DNA of 64,000 bases. Source: Solwaraspora sp. WMMA2065. Lineage in GTDB: Bacteria > Actinomycetota > Actinomycetes > Mycobacteriales > Micromonosporaceae. The notes under the pieces were generated by a model. That model ran no database searches. It had not been told where the DNA came from and worked only from the letters and a program-made list of their open reading frames with translations. Where the stretch lies: the NCBI RefSeq assembly GCF_030345075.1, contig NZ_CP128361.1:558001-622000 (forward strand), given 5' to 3'. Positions 54,737-64,000 of this stretch are shown in pieces (positions within the stretch are counted from its first letter, which is position 1; the number at the start of each line of letters is the position of its first letter). Both the position numbers and the translations under genes were made by a program.

Positions 54737-56044
54737 ATGAGCATCGAGTACGCCGCCCGGCAACTGCCCGTGGTCGTGATCGGCGCCGGCCCGGTGGGAC
54801 TGGCCGCCGCCGCCCATCTCGCCGGGCACCGGGTCCCGTCGCTGGTGCTGGAAGCGGGTGCCGCCGCCGGTGCCGCGATCCGTAGCTGGCAGCACGTACG
54901 GCTGTTCAGCAGCTGGCGGGACAACATCGACCCGGTTGCCGGCCGACTGCTCGACGCCGCCGGCTGGTCGGTGCCCGAATCCGGGTACCACCCGACCGGG
55001 GCCGAACTGATCGAGGAGTACCTGCTGCCGCTGGCGAAGCTGCCGGTACTGGCCGACCGGATCCGCTACGGCACCCGGGTCACCGGGATCACCCGGCTCG
55101 GCATCGACCGGCTGCGCGGCGCCGGACGCGTCAACGCGCCGTTCGTGGCCCGCTTGGCCGACGGTACCGAACAGCTCGCCCGCGCCGTCGTCGACGCGTC
55201 GGGGACCTGGGACACCCCCAACCATCTGGGTGGTGAGGGCCTGCCGGCGATCGGCGAGCGGGCCGCCGCGGCACATCTCGACTTCGCCCTGCCCGATGTG
55301 CTCGGCGTCGACCGGCCGGCACACGCCGGCCGGCACACCGTCGTGGTCGGCGCCGGACACTCGGCCGCCACCACCCTGCTCGACCTGATCGAGCTGGCCG
55401 ACCAGCAGCCCGGCACCCGGATTACCTGGGCGGTCCGCCGGGTGACCGTCGATCCGGTCTTCGCGCCGGGCGCCGCCGACGCGTTGCCGGCGCGCGGGGC
55501 GAATGGCACCCGGCTACGGCAACTCGTCGACGCCGGCCGGATCACCCTGGAGACCGGATTCGTCACCCACCGGGTGGAGCAACTGTCCGATCTCGGTCCG
55601 GTCCGGCTGTTCAGCCGCGACGGACGGATGATCGTCGCCGACCGGGTGGTCGTCGCCACCGGCTTCCGTGCCGACCACCGGATCGCCGCCGAGCTGCGCC
55701 TCGACCTTGACCCGGTGCTCGGCACCAGCCGTGGCCTGGCCACGGTGCTCGACCCTGGGCCGGCCTGCGGCTGGTCGGCGCCGGTACCCGGGGTCGACGA
55801 ACTGCGTCATCCCGAGTCCGGCTACTTCGTCGTCGGCATCAAGAGCTACGGGCGGGCGTCGGCCTTCCTGATGGCCACCGGCTACCGCCAGGTCCGGCAG
55901 ATCGCGGCCGAACTGGCCGGCGCGACAGCCGGCGGGGGCTGGCGTGGCGTCACCCACCGGTTCCGCTGGCCACCGGCGTGGCGGGCCGACCGCCCGGTGA
56001 CCGTGGCCAACGGCGACCAGGTCGGTAGCCGGGGGTCGCGGTAG
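54737..56044 (+). CDS. FAD-dependent NAD(P)H oxidoreductase (flavin-monooxygenase-like)
   Basis: 435 residues, GAGAGGAG upstream. Two dinucleotide folds: FAD-binding VVVIGAGPVGLAAAAHLAGH (about 12-31) and NADPH-binding TVVVGAGHSAATTLLDLIEL (about 202-221), then VVVATGFRADHR near 302. The order matches class B flavin monooxygenase/thioredoxin-reductase-like enzymes, though the full BVMO fingerprint is not evident. The substrate is unknown. It stands alone between the cNMP protein and the convergent pflA, and may be part of the island. Confidence 0.85.
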   Translation: MSIEYAARQLPVVVIGAGPVGLAAAAHLAGHRVPSLVLEAGAAAGAAIRSWQHVRLFSSWRDNIDPVAGRLLDAAGWSVPESGYHPTGAELIEEYLLPLAKLPVLADRIRYGTRVTGITRLGIDRLRGAGRVNAPFVARLADGTEQLARAVVDASGTWDTPNHLGGEGLPAIGERAAAAHLDFALPDVLGVDRPAHAGRHTVVVGAGHSAATTLLDLIELADQQPGTRITWAVRRVTVDPVFAPGAADALPARGANGTRLRQLVDAGRITLETGFVTHRVEQLSDLGPVRLFSRDGRMIVADRVVVATGFRADHRIAAELRLDLDPVLGTSRGLATVLDPGPACGWSAPVPGVDELRHPESGYFVVGIKSYGRASAFLMATGYRQVRQIAAELAGATAGGGWRGVTHRFRWPPAWRADRPVTVANGDQVGSRGSR

Positions 56045-56074
56045 CCGGTGAGTTCCAGCAGCCGGTAGGCCCGC

Positions 56075-56806
56075 TCAGTAGACGGTAAGTCCACGGGCGC
56101 GGAACTGGCCCCGCACCCGGTCCAGCCGCGCGTCGTCCGGCGGTGCCGTCGCCGCCAGCGGATAGTCCAGGCCCAGCTCGGTGTACTTGTGCGCGCCGAG
56201 CCGGTGGAACGGCAGCACGTCGACCCGCTGCACCGTCGGCAGGCCGGCCGCCACCTCGGCAACCCCGGCCACGTTCGCCTCGGCGTCGGTGAGCCCCGGC
56301 ACCAGCACGAACCGGACCCAGATCGGGGTGCCCCGGTCGGCCAACCGGCGGGCGAACCGCAGGGTCGGATCGAGCCGCCCGGTGCGGGTCACCCGACGGT
56401 AGGTCAGCGGATCGGACGACTTGATGTCGAGCAGCACCAAGTCGGTGGCGTCCAGCAGGTCGTCGTCCGCCCGGGCGCCGAGGAACCCGGAGGTGTCCAG
56501 CGCGGTGTGCAGGCCGGCGTCGTGGCACCGGCGCAGCACCGCGCGGACGAAGTCCGGCTGCATCAGTGGCTCACCGCCGCTGAGCGTCACCCCGCCACCG
56601 GCGACCGAGATGAACCGCTGGTAGCGCAGTACCTGCGCGACCAGCGCGTCGTCGGTGGTCGGGGTGCCGGCGCGCCGGAACCAGGTGTCCGGGCTGTGGC
56701 AGAACTGGCAGCGCAGCGGACAGCCGGCGAGGAACGCGACGAACCGGGTACCGGGGCCGTCCACCCCGATCGACACGTCATACGAGTGGACCGCCCCGGT
56801 GGTCAC
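56075..56806 (-). CDS. pflA: Pyruvate formate-lyase activating enzyme (radical SAM)
   Basis: 243 residues from GTG 56806, one base after the pflB stop, with GGAGGG 8 nt upstream. The radical-SAM cluster motif C-x3-C-x2-C is seen in FLAGCPLRCQFCHSPDTWF near residue 32, and GGEPLMQPDFVRAVLRRC and the later LDIKSSDP fit the PflA family. It uses SAM and a 4Fe-4S cluster to create the glycyl radical on PflB. Its oxygen sensitivity implies use only under strict hypoxia. Confidence 0.95.
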   Translation of the reverse strand: MTTGAVHSYDVSIGVDGPGTRFVAFLAGCPLRCQFCHSPDTWFRRAGTPTTDDALVAQVLRYQRFISVAGGGVTLSGGEPLMQPDFVRAVLRRCHDAGLHTALDTSGFLGARADDDLLDATDLVLLDIKSSDPLTYRRVTRTGRLDPTLRFARRLADRGTPIWVRFVLVPGLTDAEANVAGVAEVAAGLPTVQRVDVLPFHRLGAHKYTELGLDYPLAATAPPDDARLDRVRGQFRARGLTVY

Positions 56807-56807
56807 C

Positions 56808-59051
56808 TCACAGCCCTCCGTGGAACGTCCGGGAGATGACATCGCGCTGCTGCTCGGCGGTGAGCCGCACGAAGTTCACCGCGTACCCGCTGACCCGGAT
56901 GGTCAGCTGCGGGTAACGCTCCGGGTGCGCCATCGCGTCCTCCAGGGTGGCCCGGTCCAGCACGTTGACGTTGAGGTGGAAGCCGCCGGCGTCGGTGTAG
57001 CCGTCCAGCACACCGACCAGGTTGGCCACCCGTTCCGCCGGGGTGCGCCCCAGGCCCGCCGGGGTCACCGTGGTGGTCAGCGAGATGCCGTCGCGGGCGC
57101 AGTCGTACGGCAGCTTCGCCACGGACATCGCCGCGGCCACCAGCCCGTGCCGGTCCCGGCCGTTCATCGGGTTGGCACCGGGGGCGAAGGGTTCGCCGGC
57201 CCGCCGGCCGTCCGGGGTGTGCCCGGTGTGCTTGCCGTACACCACGTTCGAGGTGATGGTCAGCACCGACAGGCTGTGCTCGGCTTCGCGGTAGGCCGGC
57301 TGCCGGCGCAGCTTGGCCATGAACGTCTCGACCAGCCAGACCGCGATCTCGTCCACCCGGTCGTCGTTGTTGCCGAAGGCCGGGTACTCACCGTCGACCA
57401 CGTAGTCGACCACCAGTCCGGTCTCGTCGCGCAGCACCTTGACCCGGGCGTACCGGATCGCCGACAGGCTGTCGGCGGCCACCGACAGGCCGGCGATCCC
57501 GCAGGCCAGGAACCGGTGCACCGGGTAGTCGTGCAGCGCCATCTGCAACCGTTCGTACGCGTACCGGTCGTGCATGTGGTGGATGACGTTGAGCGCGGTG
57601 ACGTAGGTGGTGGCCAGCCAGTCCAACGTCCGGTCGAAGGCCGCGAGGACCTCGTCGTAGTCGAGGATCTCCCCGCCGACCGGCTGACTCACCGGGGCGA
57701 TCTGCTCGCCGGTGACCTCGTCGCGGCCGCCGTTGATGGCGTACAGCAGGGCCTTGGCCAGGTTGGCCCGGGCCCCGAAGAACTGCATGTCCCGGCCGAG
57801 GCGCATGGCCGACACGCAGCAGGCGATCGCGGTGTCGTCGTCGTACCAGGACCGCAGCGTGTCGTCGTTCTCGTACTGGATGGCGCTGGTGTCCAGCGAC
57901 ACCTGGGCGCAGAAGCTTTTGAACCCATCGGGCAGCGTGGGCGACCAGAGCACGGTCAGGTTCGGCTCCGGCGCCGGTCCCAGGTTGTAGAGCGTCTGCA
58001 GGTAGCGGAACGTGGTCCGGGTGACCAGGGTCCGCCCGTCGGTGCCGGTTCCGCCCAGGGACTCGGTCACCCAGGTGGGGTCGCCGGAGAAGAGCTCGTC
58101 GTACTCGGGGGTGCGCAGGAACCGGATGATCCGCAACTTGACCACGAAGTCGTCGACCAGTTCCTGCGCGGCCAGCTCGGTCAGCTGTCCGGCGTCGATG
58201 TCGCGCTGCAGGTAGACGTCGAGGAACGTGGCGGTCCGGCCGAGTGACATCGCTGCGCCGTTTTGTTCCTTGCAGGCGGCCAGGTAGGCGAAGTACAGCC
58301 ACTGGACCGCCTCCCGGGCGTCGGCGGCGGGCCGGGTCACGTCGTAGCCGTACGCGGCTGCCATCTCGACCAGCTCACCGAGTGCCCGGATCTGCTCGGC
58401 CAGCTCCGCCCGGTCGCGGATGACGTCGTCGGTGGACGGGACCAGGTCCAGCGCCTCGCGGTGGGCCCGGCGTTCGGCGATCAACCGGTCCACCCCGTAC
58501 AGGGCGACCCGCCGGTAGTCGCCGATGATCCGGCCCCGCCCGTAGGCGTCCGGCAGCCCGGTGACGATGTGCGAACGGCGGGCCCGCAGCACATCGGCCG
58601 GGTAGGCGTCGAAGACGGCGTCGTTGTGGGTCTTGCGGTACGCGGTGAAGATCCGATGCACCTGCGGGTCGGCCGGGTAGCCGTACGCCGCGAGGGCGCT
58701 CTCCACCATCCGTAGCCCGCCGTGCGGCATGATCGCCCGACGCAGCGGCGCGTCGGTCTGCAGGCCGACGATCAGCTCGCGGTCCTTGTCGATGTAGCCG
58801 GGGGCGTGCGCGGTGATGGTGGACGGCGTGGCGGCGTCGATGTCGTAGACGCCCCGGCGGCGTTCCTCGACGAACATGTCCCGCAGCCGGTCCCAGACCG
58901 CCCGGGTCCGGTCGGTCGCGCCGGTGACAAATCCGGCGTCGCCGGTGTACGGCGTGTAGTTGGCCTGAACGAAGGCGGCCACGTCGATCGTGTCCCGCCA
59001 CCGTCGTCCCTGGAAGGTCCGCCACGGATCGCGGATCTGCTCGGCGAACAC
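56808..59051 (-). CDS. pflB: Formate C-acetyltransferase (pyruvate formate-lyase)
   Basis: 747 residues from GTG 59051, with GGAGG 5 nt upstream; ATG 59063 has no ribosome site of its own. Active-site Cys pair 411/412 ([13 protein letters not shown]) and the C-terminal glycyl-radical Gly722 ([14 protein letters not shown]) are intact. It converts pyruvate and CoA to acetyl-CoA and formate. Pairing with pflA and USP genes and a nearby dosRS suggests hypoxic fermentation. A 9-bp hairpin precedes the gene. Confidence 0.95.
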   Translation of the reverse strand: MFAEQIRDPWRTFQGRRWRDTIDVAAFVQANYTPYTGDAGFVTGATDRTRAVWDRLRDMFVEERRRGVYDIDAATPSTITAHAPGYIDKDRELIVGLQTDAPLRRAIMPHGGLRMVESALAAYGYPADPQVHRIFTAYRKTHNDAVFDAYPADVLRARRSHIVTGLPDAYGRGRIIGDYRRVALYGVDRLIAERRAHREALDLVPSTDDVIRDRAELAEQIRALGELVEMAAAYGYDVTRPAADAREAVQWLYFAYLAACKEQNGAAMSLGRTATFLDVYLQRDIDAGQLTELAAQELVDDFVVKLRIIRFLRTPEYDELFSGDPTWVTESLGGTGTDGRTLVTRTTFRYLQTLYNLGPAPEPNLTVLWSPTLPDGFKSFCAQVSLDTSAIQYENDDTLRSWYDDDTAIACCVSAMRLGRDMQFFGARANLAKALLYAINGGRDEVTGEQIAPVSQPVGGEILDYDEVLAAFDRTLDWLATTYVTALNVIHHMHDRYAYERLQMALHDYPVHRFLACGIAGLSVAADSLSAIRYARVKVLRDETGLVVDYVVDGEYPAFGNNDDRVDEIAVWLVETFMAKLRRQPAYREAEHSLSVLTITSNVVYGKHTGHTPDGRRAGEPFAPGANPMNGRDRHGLVAAAMSVAKLPYDCARDGISLTTTVTPAGLGRTPAERVANLVGVLDGYTDAGGFHLNVNVLDRATLEDAMAHPERYPQLTIRVSGYAVNFVRLTAEQQRDVISRTFHGGL

Positions 59052-59075
59052 GTCAGCCTCCATTTGGGGTTTGTG

Positions 59076-59103
59076 CCCGGCGGGTCGGGGACGGCCCGCC
59101 GGG
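59076..59103 (-). promoter_or_regulatory. Hairpin in the pflB leader
   Basis: CCCGGCGGG (59076-59084) and CCCGCCGGG (59095-59103) form a perfect 9-bp stem with a 10-nt loop, between the upstream stress-protein gene and pflB. It could be a partial terminator, an RNA-processing site that sets expression ratios, or a leader structure. Confidence 0.6.
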
Positions 59104-59153
59104 CGGGGTGGTCGTCGGCGCGGTGGGCGTCGGCGGGGGGTCGGCGCGCCCGC

Positions 59154-60026
59154 TCAGCGGGCGTCGGCCGGGACGGTGTCGCGGACGACCACGACCGGGC
59201 TGTGACTGTGGTGCAGCAGCTGCTGCGACACCGAGCCGAGCAGCAGGCCGGTGAAGCCGCCCCGGCCGCGCGAGCCGACCACCACCAGATTGGCGGTACG
59301 CGACGCGTCGACCAGGACCCGGCCTGGGTTGTCGACGACCGCCTCGGCGGTCATCGTGACCTCGGGGTACTTCTCCCGCCACCCGGTCAGCTCGTCGTCG
59401 AGCAGGGCGCGCTCGGCGGCGACGATCTCCCGGGGGTCGAAGGCCGGTGGCTGCCACTGCGGTGCCGGCAGGTGCCAGGCCCGCAGTACCCGCAGCGGCA
59501 CCAGCCGGCTGGCCGCCTGCTCGGCGGCGAAGCACAGCGCGGCCAGCGACGGCTCGGAGCCGTCCACGCCGACCACCACCGGGGCGGTCGGGTGCGCCGC
59601 GCCGCGGACCACCACCACCGGGCAGTGCGCGTGCGCGGAGACGGCCACGCTGGTCGACCCGAGCAGCAGGTCCGCGAAGCCGCCGTGCCCCCGGTTGCCG
59701 ACCACCAGCAACGCCGCGTCCCGGGACTTCTCCCGCAGCCGTAGGGCGGCGGGTCCGTCGAGGACGACGGTGCTGATGTCGGCGTCCGGGTGCGTCTCGG
59801 CGGCTTCGGCGGCCGCCACCCGCAGCATCGTCTCCGCGTCGCGTCGGGATGCCGCGTTCGGCCAGCTGGTCGGCACGGGGACCAGCGGCCCGGCCCCGGT
59901 CGGCCATTCGAACGCGTACGCGAGGACCACCGGGGTGGCGGTCCGGACGGCTTCGGCGACCGCCCAGCTGACTGCGGCGTCGGCGCTGGACGACCCGTCG
60001 TACCCGACGACGATCGGCCTGACCAT
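59154..60026 (-). CDS. Tandem universal stress protein
   Basis: 290 residues from ATG 60026 (GGAGG 8 nt upstream; an earlier in-frame ATG at 60035 overlaps that site). Domain 1: VVGYDGSSSADAAVSWAVAE with VVGNRGHGGFADLLLGSTSV. Domain 2: VVGVDGSEPSLAALCFAAEQ with [20 protein letters not shown]. Both keep ATP-loop glycines. It is co-directional with pflB, 103 nt upstream of it. Confidence 0.92.
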   Translation of the reverse strand: MVRPIVVGYDGSSSADAAVSWAVAEAVRTATPVVLAYAFEWPTGAGPLVPVPTSWPNAASRRDAETMLRVAAAEAAETHPDADISTVVLDGPAALRLREKSRDAALLVVGNRGHGGFADLLLGSTSVAVSAHAHCPVVVVRGAAHPTAPVVVGVDGSEPSLAALCFAAEQAASRLVPLRVLRAWHLPAPQWQPPAFDPREIVAAERALLDDELTGWREKYPEVTMTAEAVVDNPGRVLVDASRTANLVVVGSRGRGGFTGLLLGSVSQQLLHHSHSPVVVVRDTVPADAR

Positions 60027-60042
60027 GGCGATCACCTCCGGC

Positions 60043-60492
60043 TCAGTTGGTGGTGTCGGTGGCCGAGGAGACCAGCGCGGGGACGGGGATCACCACGACC
60101 GGGCAGGTGGCCTTGCGGATGCACTCCTCGCTGACCGAGCCGAGCACGGTGTGCTGCAGGCGGCCGTGGCCGTGGCTGCCCAGGACCAGCAGGTCAGCGC
60201 TGCGGGCGGCGGCACTCAGTACGTCGGCGGCGCGGCCTTCGACCACCTCGCCGACGACCGGCGTCGCCGACCCGAGCCGGGCGGTCAGCGCGGCGATCTC
60301 CTGGTCCAGCAGTTCGCTGGCGCGTTGCCGCTCCTCGATGGGGCTGACGGCGGTTCCACCGTCCCACCGCCAGGCGACGACGGCGCGCAGCGCGCCGCCC
60401 CGCTCGGCGGCTTCCCGGGCGGCCCAGTCGAGTGCCCGGCGGCTGCCCTCGGAGCCGTCGACACCGACGACGATCAGGTGACTGGCGCTCAT
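60043..60492 (-). CDS. Single-domain universal stress protein
   Basis: 149 residues from ATG 60492, downstream of GGAG. It has a USP start (LIVVGVDGSEGSRRALDWAA) and an ATP loop LVLGSHGHGRLQHTVLGSVS, then CPVVVIPVPAL. It is 16 nt before the tandem USP gene and 5 nt after the HTH gene, so all three and pfl may form one operon. Confidence 0.92.
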   Translation of the reverse strand: MSASHLIVVGVDGSEGSRRALDWAAREAAERGGALRAVVAWRWDGGTAVSPIEERQRASELLDQEIAALTARLGSATPVVGEVVEGRAADVLSAAARSADLLVLGSHGHGRLQHTVLGSVSEECIRKATCPVVVIPVPALVSSATDTTN

Positions 60493-60497
60493 GGTCC

Positions 60498-60989
60498 TCA
60501 CTCCTTCAGTTGCACCTGACTACAGTCCACCTCCGTTGACGGGTGGGGGACAGGTGCGAAGGACCCGCCGTTGCGGGACTGGGGTCCCGTCGGTCGACCG
60601 GCCGGTGTCGGCGGCGGCCCGGCCGGCGTTGGATGTGGCCCGGGCGGCGGCGATACGGGCGGCGTCGGCGGCGGTCCGGCCGGTGCCGGCTGGCCGCCGG
60701 TGAACAGCGCGAGCAGTTCGCCGACCAGGTGGTCGCATTCGGCCGGATGTCGAAACGGTACGTGCGGATTGACGGTGTACTCGTTGCGTCGGCCGACCCG
60801 GTGCCGGGTGAGGTATCCGGCTTCCTCCAGGTCGGCGACGATGGTGTGCGCCGCGCGTTCGGTTATCCCGACCCGCGCCGCCACGTCCCGCAGCCGGGCC
60901 CGCGGGTCGCGGGCGATGGCGAGCAGGACGTGTCCGTGGTTGCTGAGCAGGGTCCAGGGCGGAAGGCGCCACGTGTCGGGGGTTGTCAC
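60498..60989 (-). CDS. MarR/ArsR-like winged-helix regulator with Pro-rich tail
   Basis: 163 residues from GTG 60989 (ATG 61031 is an alternative). A winged helix at about 8-75: WTLLSNHGHVLLAIARDPRA, then LRDVAARVGITERAAHTIVA and DLEEAGYLTRHRVGRRNEYT. A helix with C-D-H (FRHPAECDHLVGELL) follows, then a 55-residue Pro/Gly tail of repeating PPPTP/PAGP units. TATGAT lies about 7 nt before the GTG, which would make it leaderless. First gene of the stress-protein/pfl unit; a likely local regulator. It is in the same frame as the first part of ppdK with no stop between. Confidence 0.82.
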   Translation of the reverse strand: MTTPDTWRLPPWTLLSNHGHVLLAIARDPRARLRDVAARVGITERAAHTIVADLEEAGYLTRHRVGRRNEYTVNPHVPFRHPAECDHLVGELLALFTGGQPAPAGPPPTPPVSPPPGPHPTPAGPPPTPAGRPTGPQSRNGGSFAPVPHPSTEVDCSQVQLKE

Positions 60990-61237
60990 AGGGTAATCAT
61001 ATGAGTACCAATACGTGAACTTCGTCCACATGGTTGCCGTCCCCGACCATGCCGGGCCCACCAGGGCCGACGGCCGTCGGCGACGACCCGTGGCGCTGGA
61101 CCGGGCAACCCTCTGACGCTGACCCAGCCGCCCGGTCCGATGGTGACCGTACCGACGGCGGCGGGGCGGCGGCGAGCGACCGCCGCGACCGCTGCGGCGC
61201 TCACCGCGGCAACCGCCACCGTCACGGCTGCCGCTGC

Positions 61238-63665
61238 TCACTGGGATGAGCACGGCCGGATCTGTGCCGCCGCGCGGCCGGCCTCCAGGCGGGCCAACGG
61301 CACCCGGTACGGCGAGCAGGACACGTAGTCGAATCCGGCGTCGTGGAAGAACCGCACCGAGTCCGGGTCGCCGCCGTGCTCGCCGCTGACTCCGATCTCC
61401 AGGTCCGGCCGGGTGGCCCGGGCGTCGGCGACCGCGATCTGGATCAGCCGTCCGATACCGGCGGTGTCGATCGACTCGAACGGCGACACCGGGAAGATGC
61501 CGAGCTCCAGGTAGCGGCCGAAGAAACACCCCTTCCACGTCGTCGCGGGAGAAGCCCCAACCCAGCTGGGTGAGGTCGTTGGTACCGAACGAGAAGAAGT
61601 CCGCCACCTCGGCGATCGCGCTGGCCGTCAGGGCCGCTCGTGGCACCTCGATCATGGTGCCGACCGGGACCGGCGGCAGACCGTCGAAGCCGGCGAGCAG
61701 CGCCTCGGCCTGGTCCCGTACCGCCTCCAGTTCCTGCACCGCGCCGACCAGCGGCACCATGATCTGCGGACGGGGGTCGCCGCCGGCCCGCAGCCGGGCC
61801 ACGGTCGCCTCCGCGATCGCCTGCACCTGGGTGGCGAACAGGCCCGGCACCATCAGTCCGAGCCGGACACCGCGCAGGCCGAGCATCGGGTTGGCCTCGT
61901 GCATCCGGCGGACCGCCGCGAGCAGCCGCTCGTCGTGCCCCGGGTCCTCGCCGAGTGTCTCGGCCCGGGCCCGGCGGGCGTCGGCGGCGGTGTCCGCGTT
62001 GGCCCGCACCGCGAGCCGGCGCACCACGTCCGCGTGGCCCAGCAGCCGGTGCACCGCCGACACCAATGGATCCGCCTCCGGTGCCAGCTCGCCCTCGATG
62101 TAGCGCAACACCGGTGACGGGTGTACCGGGACGGCGCCGGCGAACACGGCGCCGGTCGCCCCGTCGATCGAGATCAGGTCCCCGGCGTGCAGCACGGTCG
62201 GTGCCGCCCCGGTGCCGTCGGCGACGGTAATCTGGCCGGCCGCCGTGTCGACGGTCAACGCCTCGGCGCCGCAGACGCAGGTACGGCCCATGCCCCGCGC
62301 CACCACGGCGGCGTGCGAGGTCTTGCCACCCCGGCTGGTCAGGATGCCGGCGGCGGCGATCATTCCGGGCAGGTCGTCCGGGTTGGTCTCCCGACGCACC
62401 AGGATGACCTGCTCGCCCCGACCGGCGGCGGCGACCGCCGCCTCGGAGTCGAACACCACCCGGCCGACGGCCGCGCCCGGAGCGGCCGGTACGCCGACCG
62501 CCAGCGGCGTGGGCGCGGTTGCCGGGTCGAACCGGGGGAACATCAGCTGACCGAGCTGGGCCCCGGTGACCCGGTCGAGTGCCTCATCGAGGTCGATGAC
62601 GCCCTCGTCGACCAGTTGCGCGGCGATCACGAAGGCGGCCTCGGCGGTCCGCTTGCCGACCCGTGTCTGCAGCATCCACAGGGTGCCGCGTTCGATGGTG
62701 AACTCGACGTCACACAGGTCGCGGTAGTGGTGCTCCAGGGTGTCCATGATCGTCATCAGCCGGTGGAAGCTGCGCGGGTCGATCCGCTCCAGATCCTGCA
62801 ACGGGACCGTGTTGCGGACCCCGGACACCACGTCCTCGCCCTGAGCGTTGGCCAGGTAGTCGCCGTACACGCCGCGTGCCCCGGTCGCCGGGTCGCGGGT
62901 GAACGCCACCCCGGTGCCGGAGTCCGGGCCCCGGTTGCCGAACACCATCGCCATCACGTTCACTGCGGTGCCCAGCTCGGCCGGGATCCGTTCCTGCCGG
63001 CGGTACAGCACCGCGCGTTCGGCGTTCCACGACTCGAAGACCGCCCGGATCGCCAGGTCGAGCTGTTCGTGCGGCGACTGCGGGAAGTCCCGGCCGGTGT
63101 GCTGGTGGAAGACCTTCTGGTACGCCTCGACCAGGGCGCGCAGGTCCTCGGCGCCGAGCGCCGAGTCCACGGTGACCCCGGCGGTCCGTTTGACCGTCTC
63201 CAACTCGGCGGTGAACAGCTCGTCGGGCACGCCGAACACGGTCCGGCCGAACATCTGCACCAACCGGCGGTAGGAGTCCCAGGCGAAGCGATCGTCGCCG
63301 CTCTGCGCGGCGAGGCCGTGCACGGTGGTGTCGGTCAACCCGATGTCCAGGACGGTCTCCATCATGCCGGGCATCGAGAACCGGGCACCGGACCGTACGG
63401 CGAGCAGCAGCGGGTCGTGCCGGTCGCCGAGCCGCTTGCCCAGCCGCGCCTCCATGCCCCGGAGGTGGCGGTTGACCTCGTCGAACATCCCGGCCGGCGG
63501 TGTGCCGTCGGCGAGGTAGGCGCGGCAGGCGACGGTGGTGACGGTGAAACCGGGCGGCACCGGCAGACCGAGCCGGGTCATCTCCGCCAGGTTGGCGCCC
63601 TTGCCGCCGAGCAGGTCGGTGAGTTCGCGGTTACCTTCGATGAAGTCGTAGACGAATTTCGGCAT
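61238..63665 (-). pseudogene. ppdK: Pyruvate phosphate dikinase with a one-base frameshift
   Basis: ATG 63665 follows AGGAGG. The nucleotide-binding domain (FVYDFIEGNRELTDLLGGKG), the phospho-His domain (His451 in GGKTSHAAVVARGMG) and most of the PEP barrel (FFSFGTNDLTQLGWGFSRDD) are in one frame to about 61530. There TTTCTTC replaces an expected TTCTTC, and the remaining 95 or so residues (SPFESIDTAGIGRL, then GEHGGDP and VSCSPYR with the catalytic Cys) continue in another frame to 61238. Read without correction, the frame stays open and fuses into the HTH gene. It may be a real mutation, programmed, or a sequencing error. PpdK interconverts pyruvate/ATP/Pi and PEP/AMP/PPi. Confidence 0.85.
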
Positions 63666-63758
63666 GGCGCCCGCCTCCTGCACTGGTCGGCGAATCTCTC
63701 TCCTTCCGTGGTAGCAGTGGGCGGTGCGGGCGGGGCAGGGCCGGTCGGGCCACCCCCC

Positions 63759-63772
63759 AGGGCATAGGTCCC
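63759..63772 (-). promoter_or_regulatory. Weak DosR-box-like site upstream of ppdK
   Basis: On the minus strand GGGACCTATGCCCT matches GGGAC and most of the right half. It is about 95 nt before ATG 63665 and just beyond the stop of the partial stress-protein gene. Confidence 0.4.
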
Positions 63773-63774
63773 GG

Positions 63775-64000
63775 TCAGTCGCCGGCGGGCGGCCGGGGGC
63801 CGCCTTCGCGGACGATCGCCGTCGCGCACCCGGCGTGGTGCAGCACCGCCTGGCTGACCGCGCCGAGCGGTACCCGCAGCGGATGATCGCCACGGGCGCC
63901 GACGACCACCAGCCCGGCCTGGGCGGAACGCTCGATCAGCACCCGGGCCGGCGGTCCGTTCACCACCTGCTGGTGGACCGCGACGTCGGGATGCTTCTCC
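63775..64000 (-). CDS. Universal stress protein, C-terminal part (runs off the window)
   Basis: At least 74 residues of a USP domain are present: VVNGPPARVLIERSAQAGLV, then VVGARGDHPLRVPLGAVSQA and an end at CATAIVREGG. The 5' part lies beyond 64000. The ATP loop keeps G-x2-G at least in part, but GFTGLLLGS is replaced by PLRVPLGAV, so nucleotide binding may differ. Same direction as ppdK, ending 109 nt before it. Confidence 0.88.
   Translation of the reverse strand, partial: EKHPDVAVHQQVVNGPPARVLIERSAQAGLVVVGARGDHPLRVPLGAVSQAVLHHAGCATAIVREGGPRPPAGD

Overview
The window is high-GC DNA (strong G/C third positions, frequent GTG/TTG starts, F420-type and actinobacterial gene families) and reads as a chromosomal segment of a filamentous actinomycete, most likely a member of the Micromonosporaceae. 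That placement is inferred from gene content and style; no rRNA gene is present to confirm it. I recognise no tRNA, rRNA or CRISPR array.

Layout. (1) 1-3.4 kb, minus strand: a tight four-gene operon (medium-chain reductase, 6-pyruvoyl-tetrahydropterin-synthase-like protein, GT4 glycosyltransferase, methyltransferase). The pterin-synthase homologue lacks usual catalytic residues. (2) 3.7-24.9 kb: ordinary and secreted functions: a TM2 protein, a 1599-residue double-GH43 arabinan/xylan-type enzyme with a LacI-type operator, a Sfp-type phosphopantetheinyl transferase, a Nudix protein, an acetamidase, a GlxA-type regulator, an acyltransferase, a subtilase with kelch repeats, and a MerR-controlled flavin reductase/esterase-like pair. 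(3) 24.9-32.5 kb: an accessory zone holding an AbiEii-type nucleotidyltransferase pair, a GntR/UTRA pair, small island-type genes, a glycosyltransferase broken by an amber codon, a frameshifted membrane gene beside an 18-bp inverted repeat, and a truncated toxin with its intact antitoxin. (4) 32.6-39.6 kb, minus strand: a translationally coupled pyrimidine/hydantoin catabolic operon (NMT1-type ABC transporter, F420-type oxidoreductase, dihydropyrimidinase, beta-ureidopropionase). (5) 39.9-43.8 kb: a secreted AA10 lytic polysaccharide monooxygenase, then an SCP2-domain protein coupled to a glycogen debranching enzyme.

(6) 43.9-64 kb: a hypoxia/dormancy island built like the mycobacterial DosR regulon. 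It has a DosR response regulator, a DosS heme-GAF histidine kinase with the heme-ligand His at position 149 as in M. tuberculosis, an Rv2629-like protein, three Acg-type nitroreductases, at least five universal stress proteins, a cyclic-nucleotide-binding protein, pyruvate formate-lyase with its activase, and pyruvate phosphate dikinase. DosR-box-like palindromes (GGGAC-N4-GNCCC) lie upstream of dosR, of two nitroreductase operons and, less clearly, of ppdK. The logic suggested is that loss of oxygen is sensed by DosS, passed to DosR, and switches on stress proteins plus a fermentative pyruvate branch. Two members look damaged: a P-type ATPase that has lost its whole catalytic core, and a ppdK with a one-base frameshift.

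A recurring trait is leaderless initiation: TAnnnT-like -10 hexamers sit 6-9 nt before several start codons. Another is the use of long perfect inverted repeats as terminators, two of them with no loop at all.
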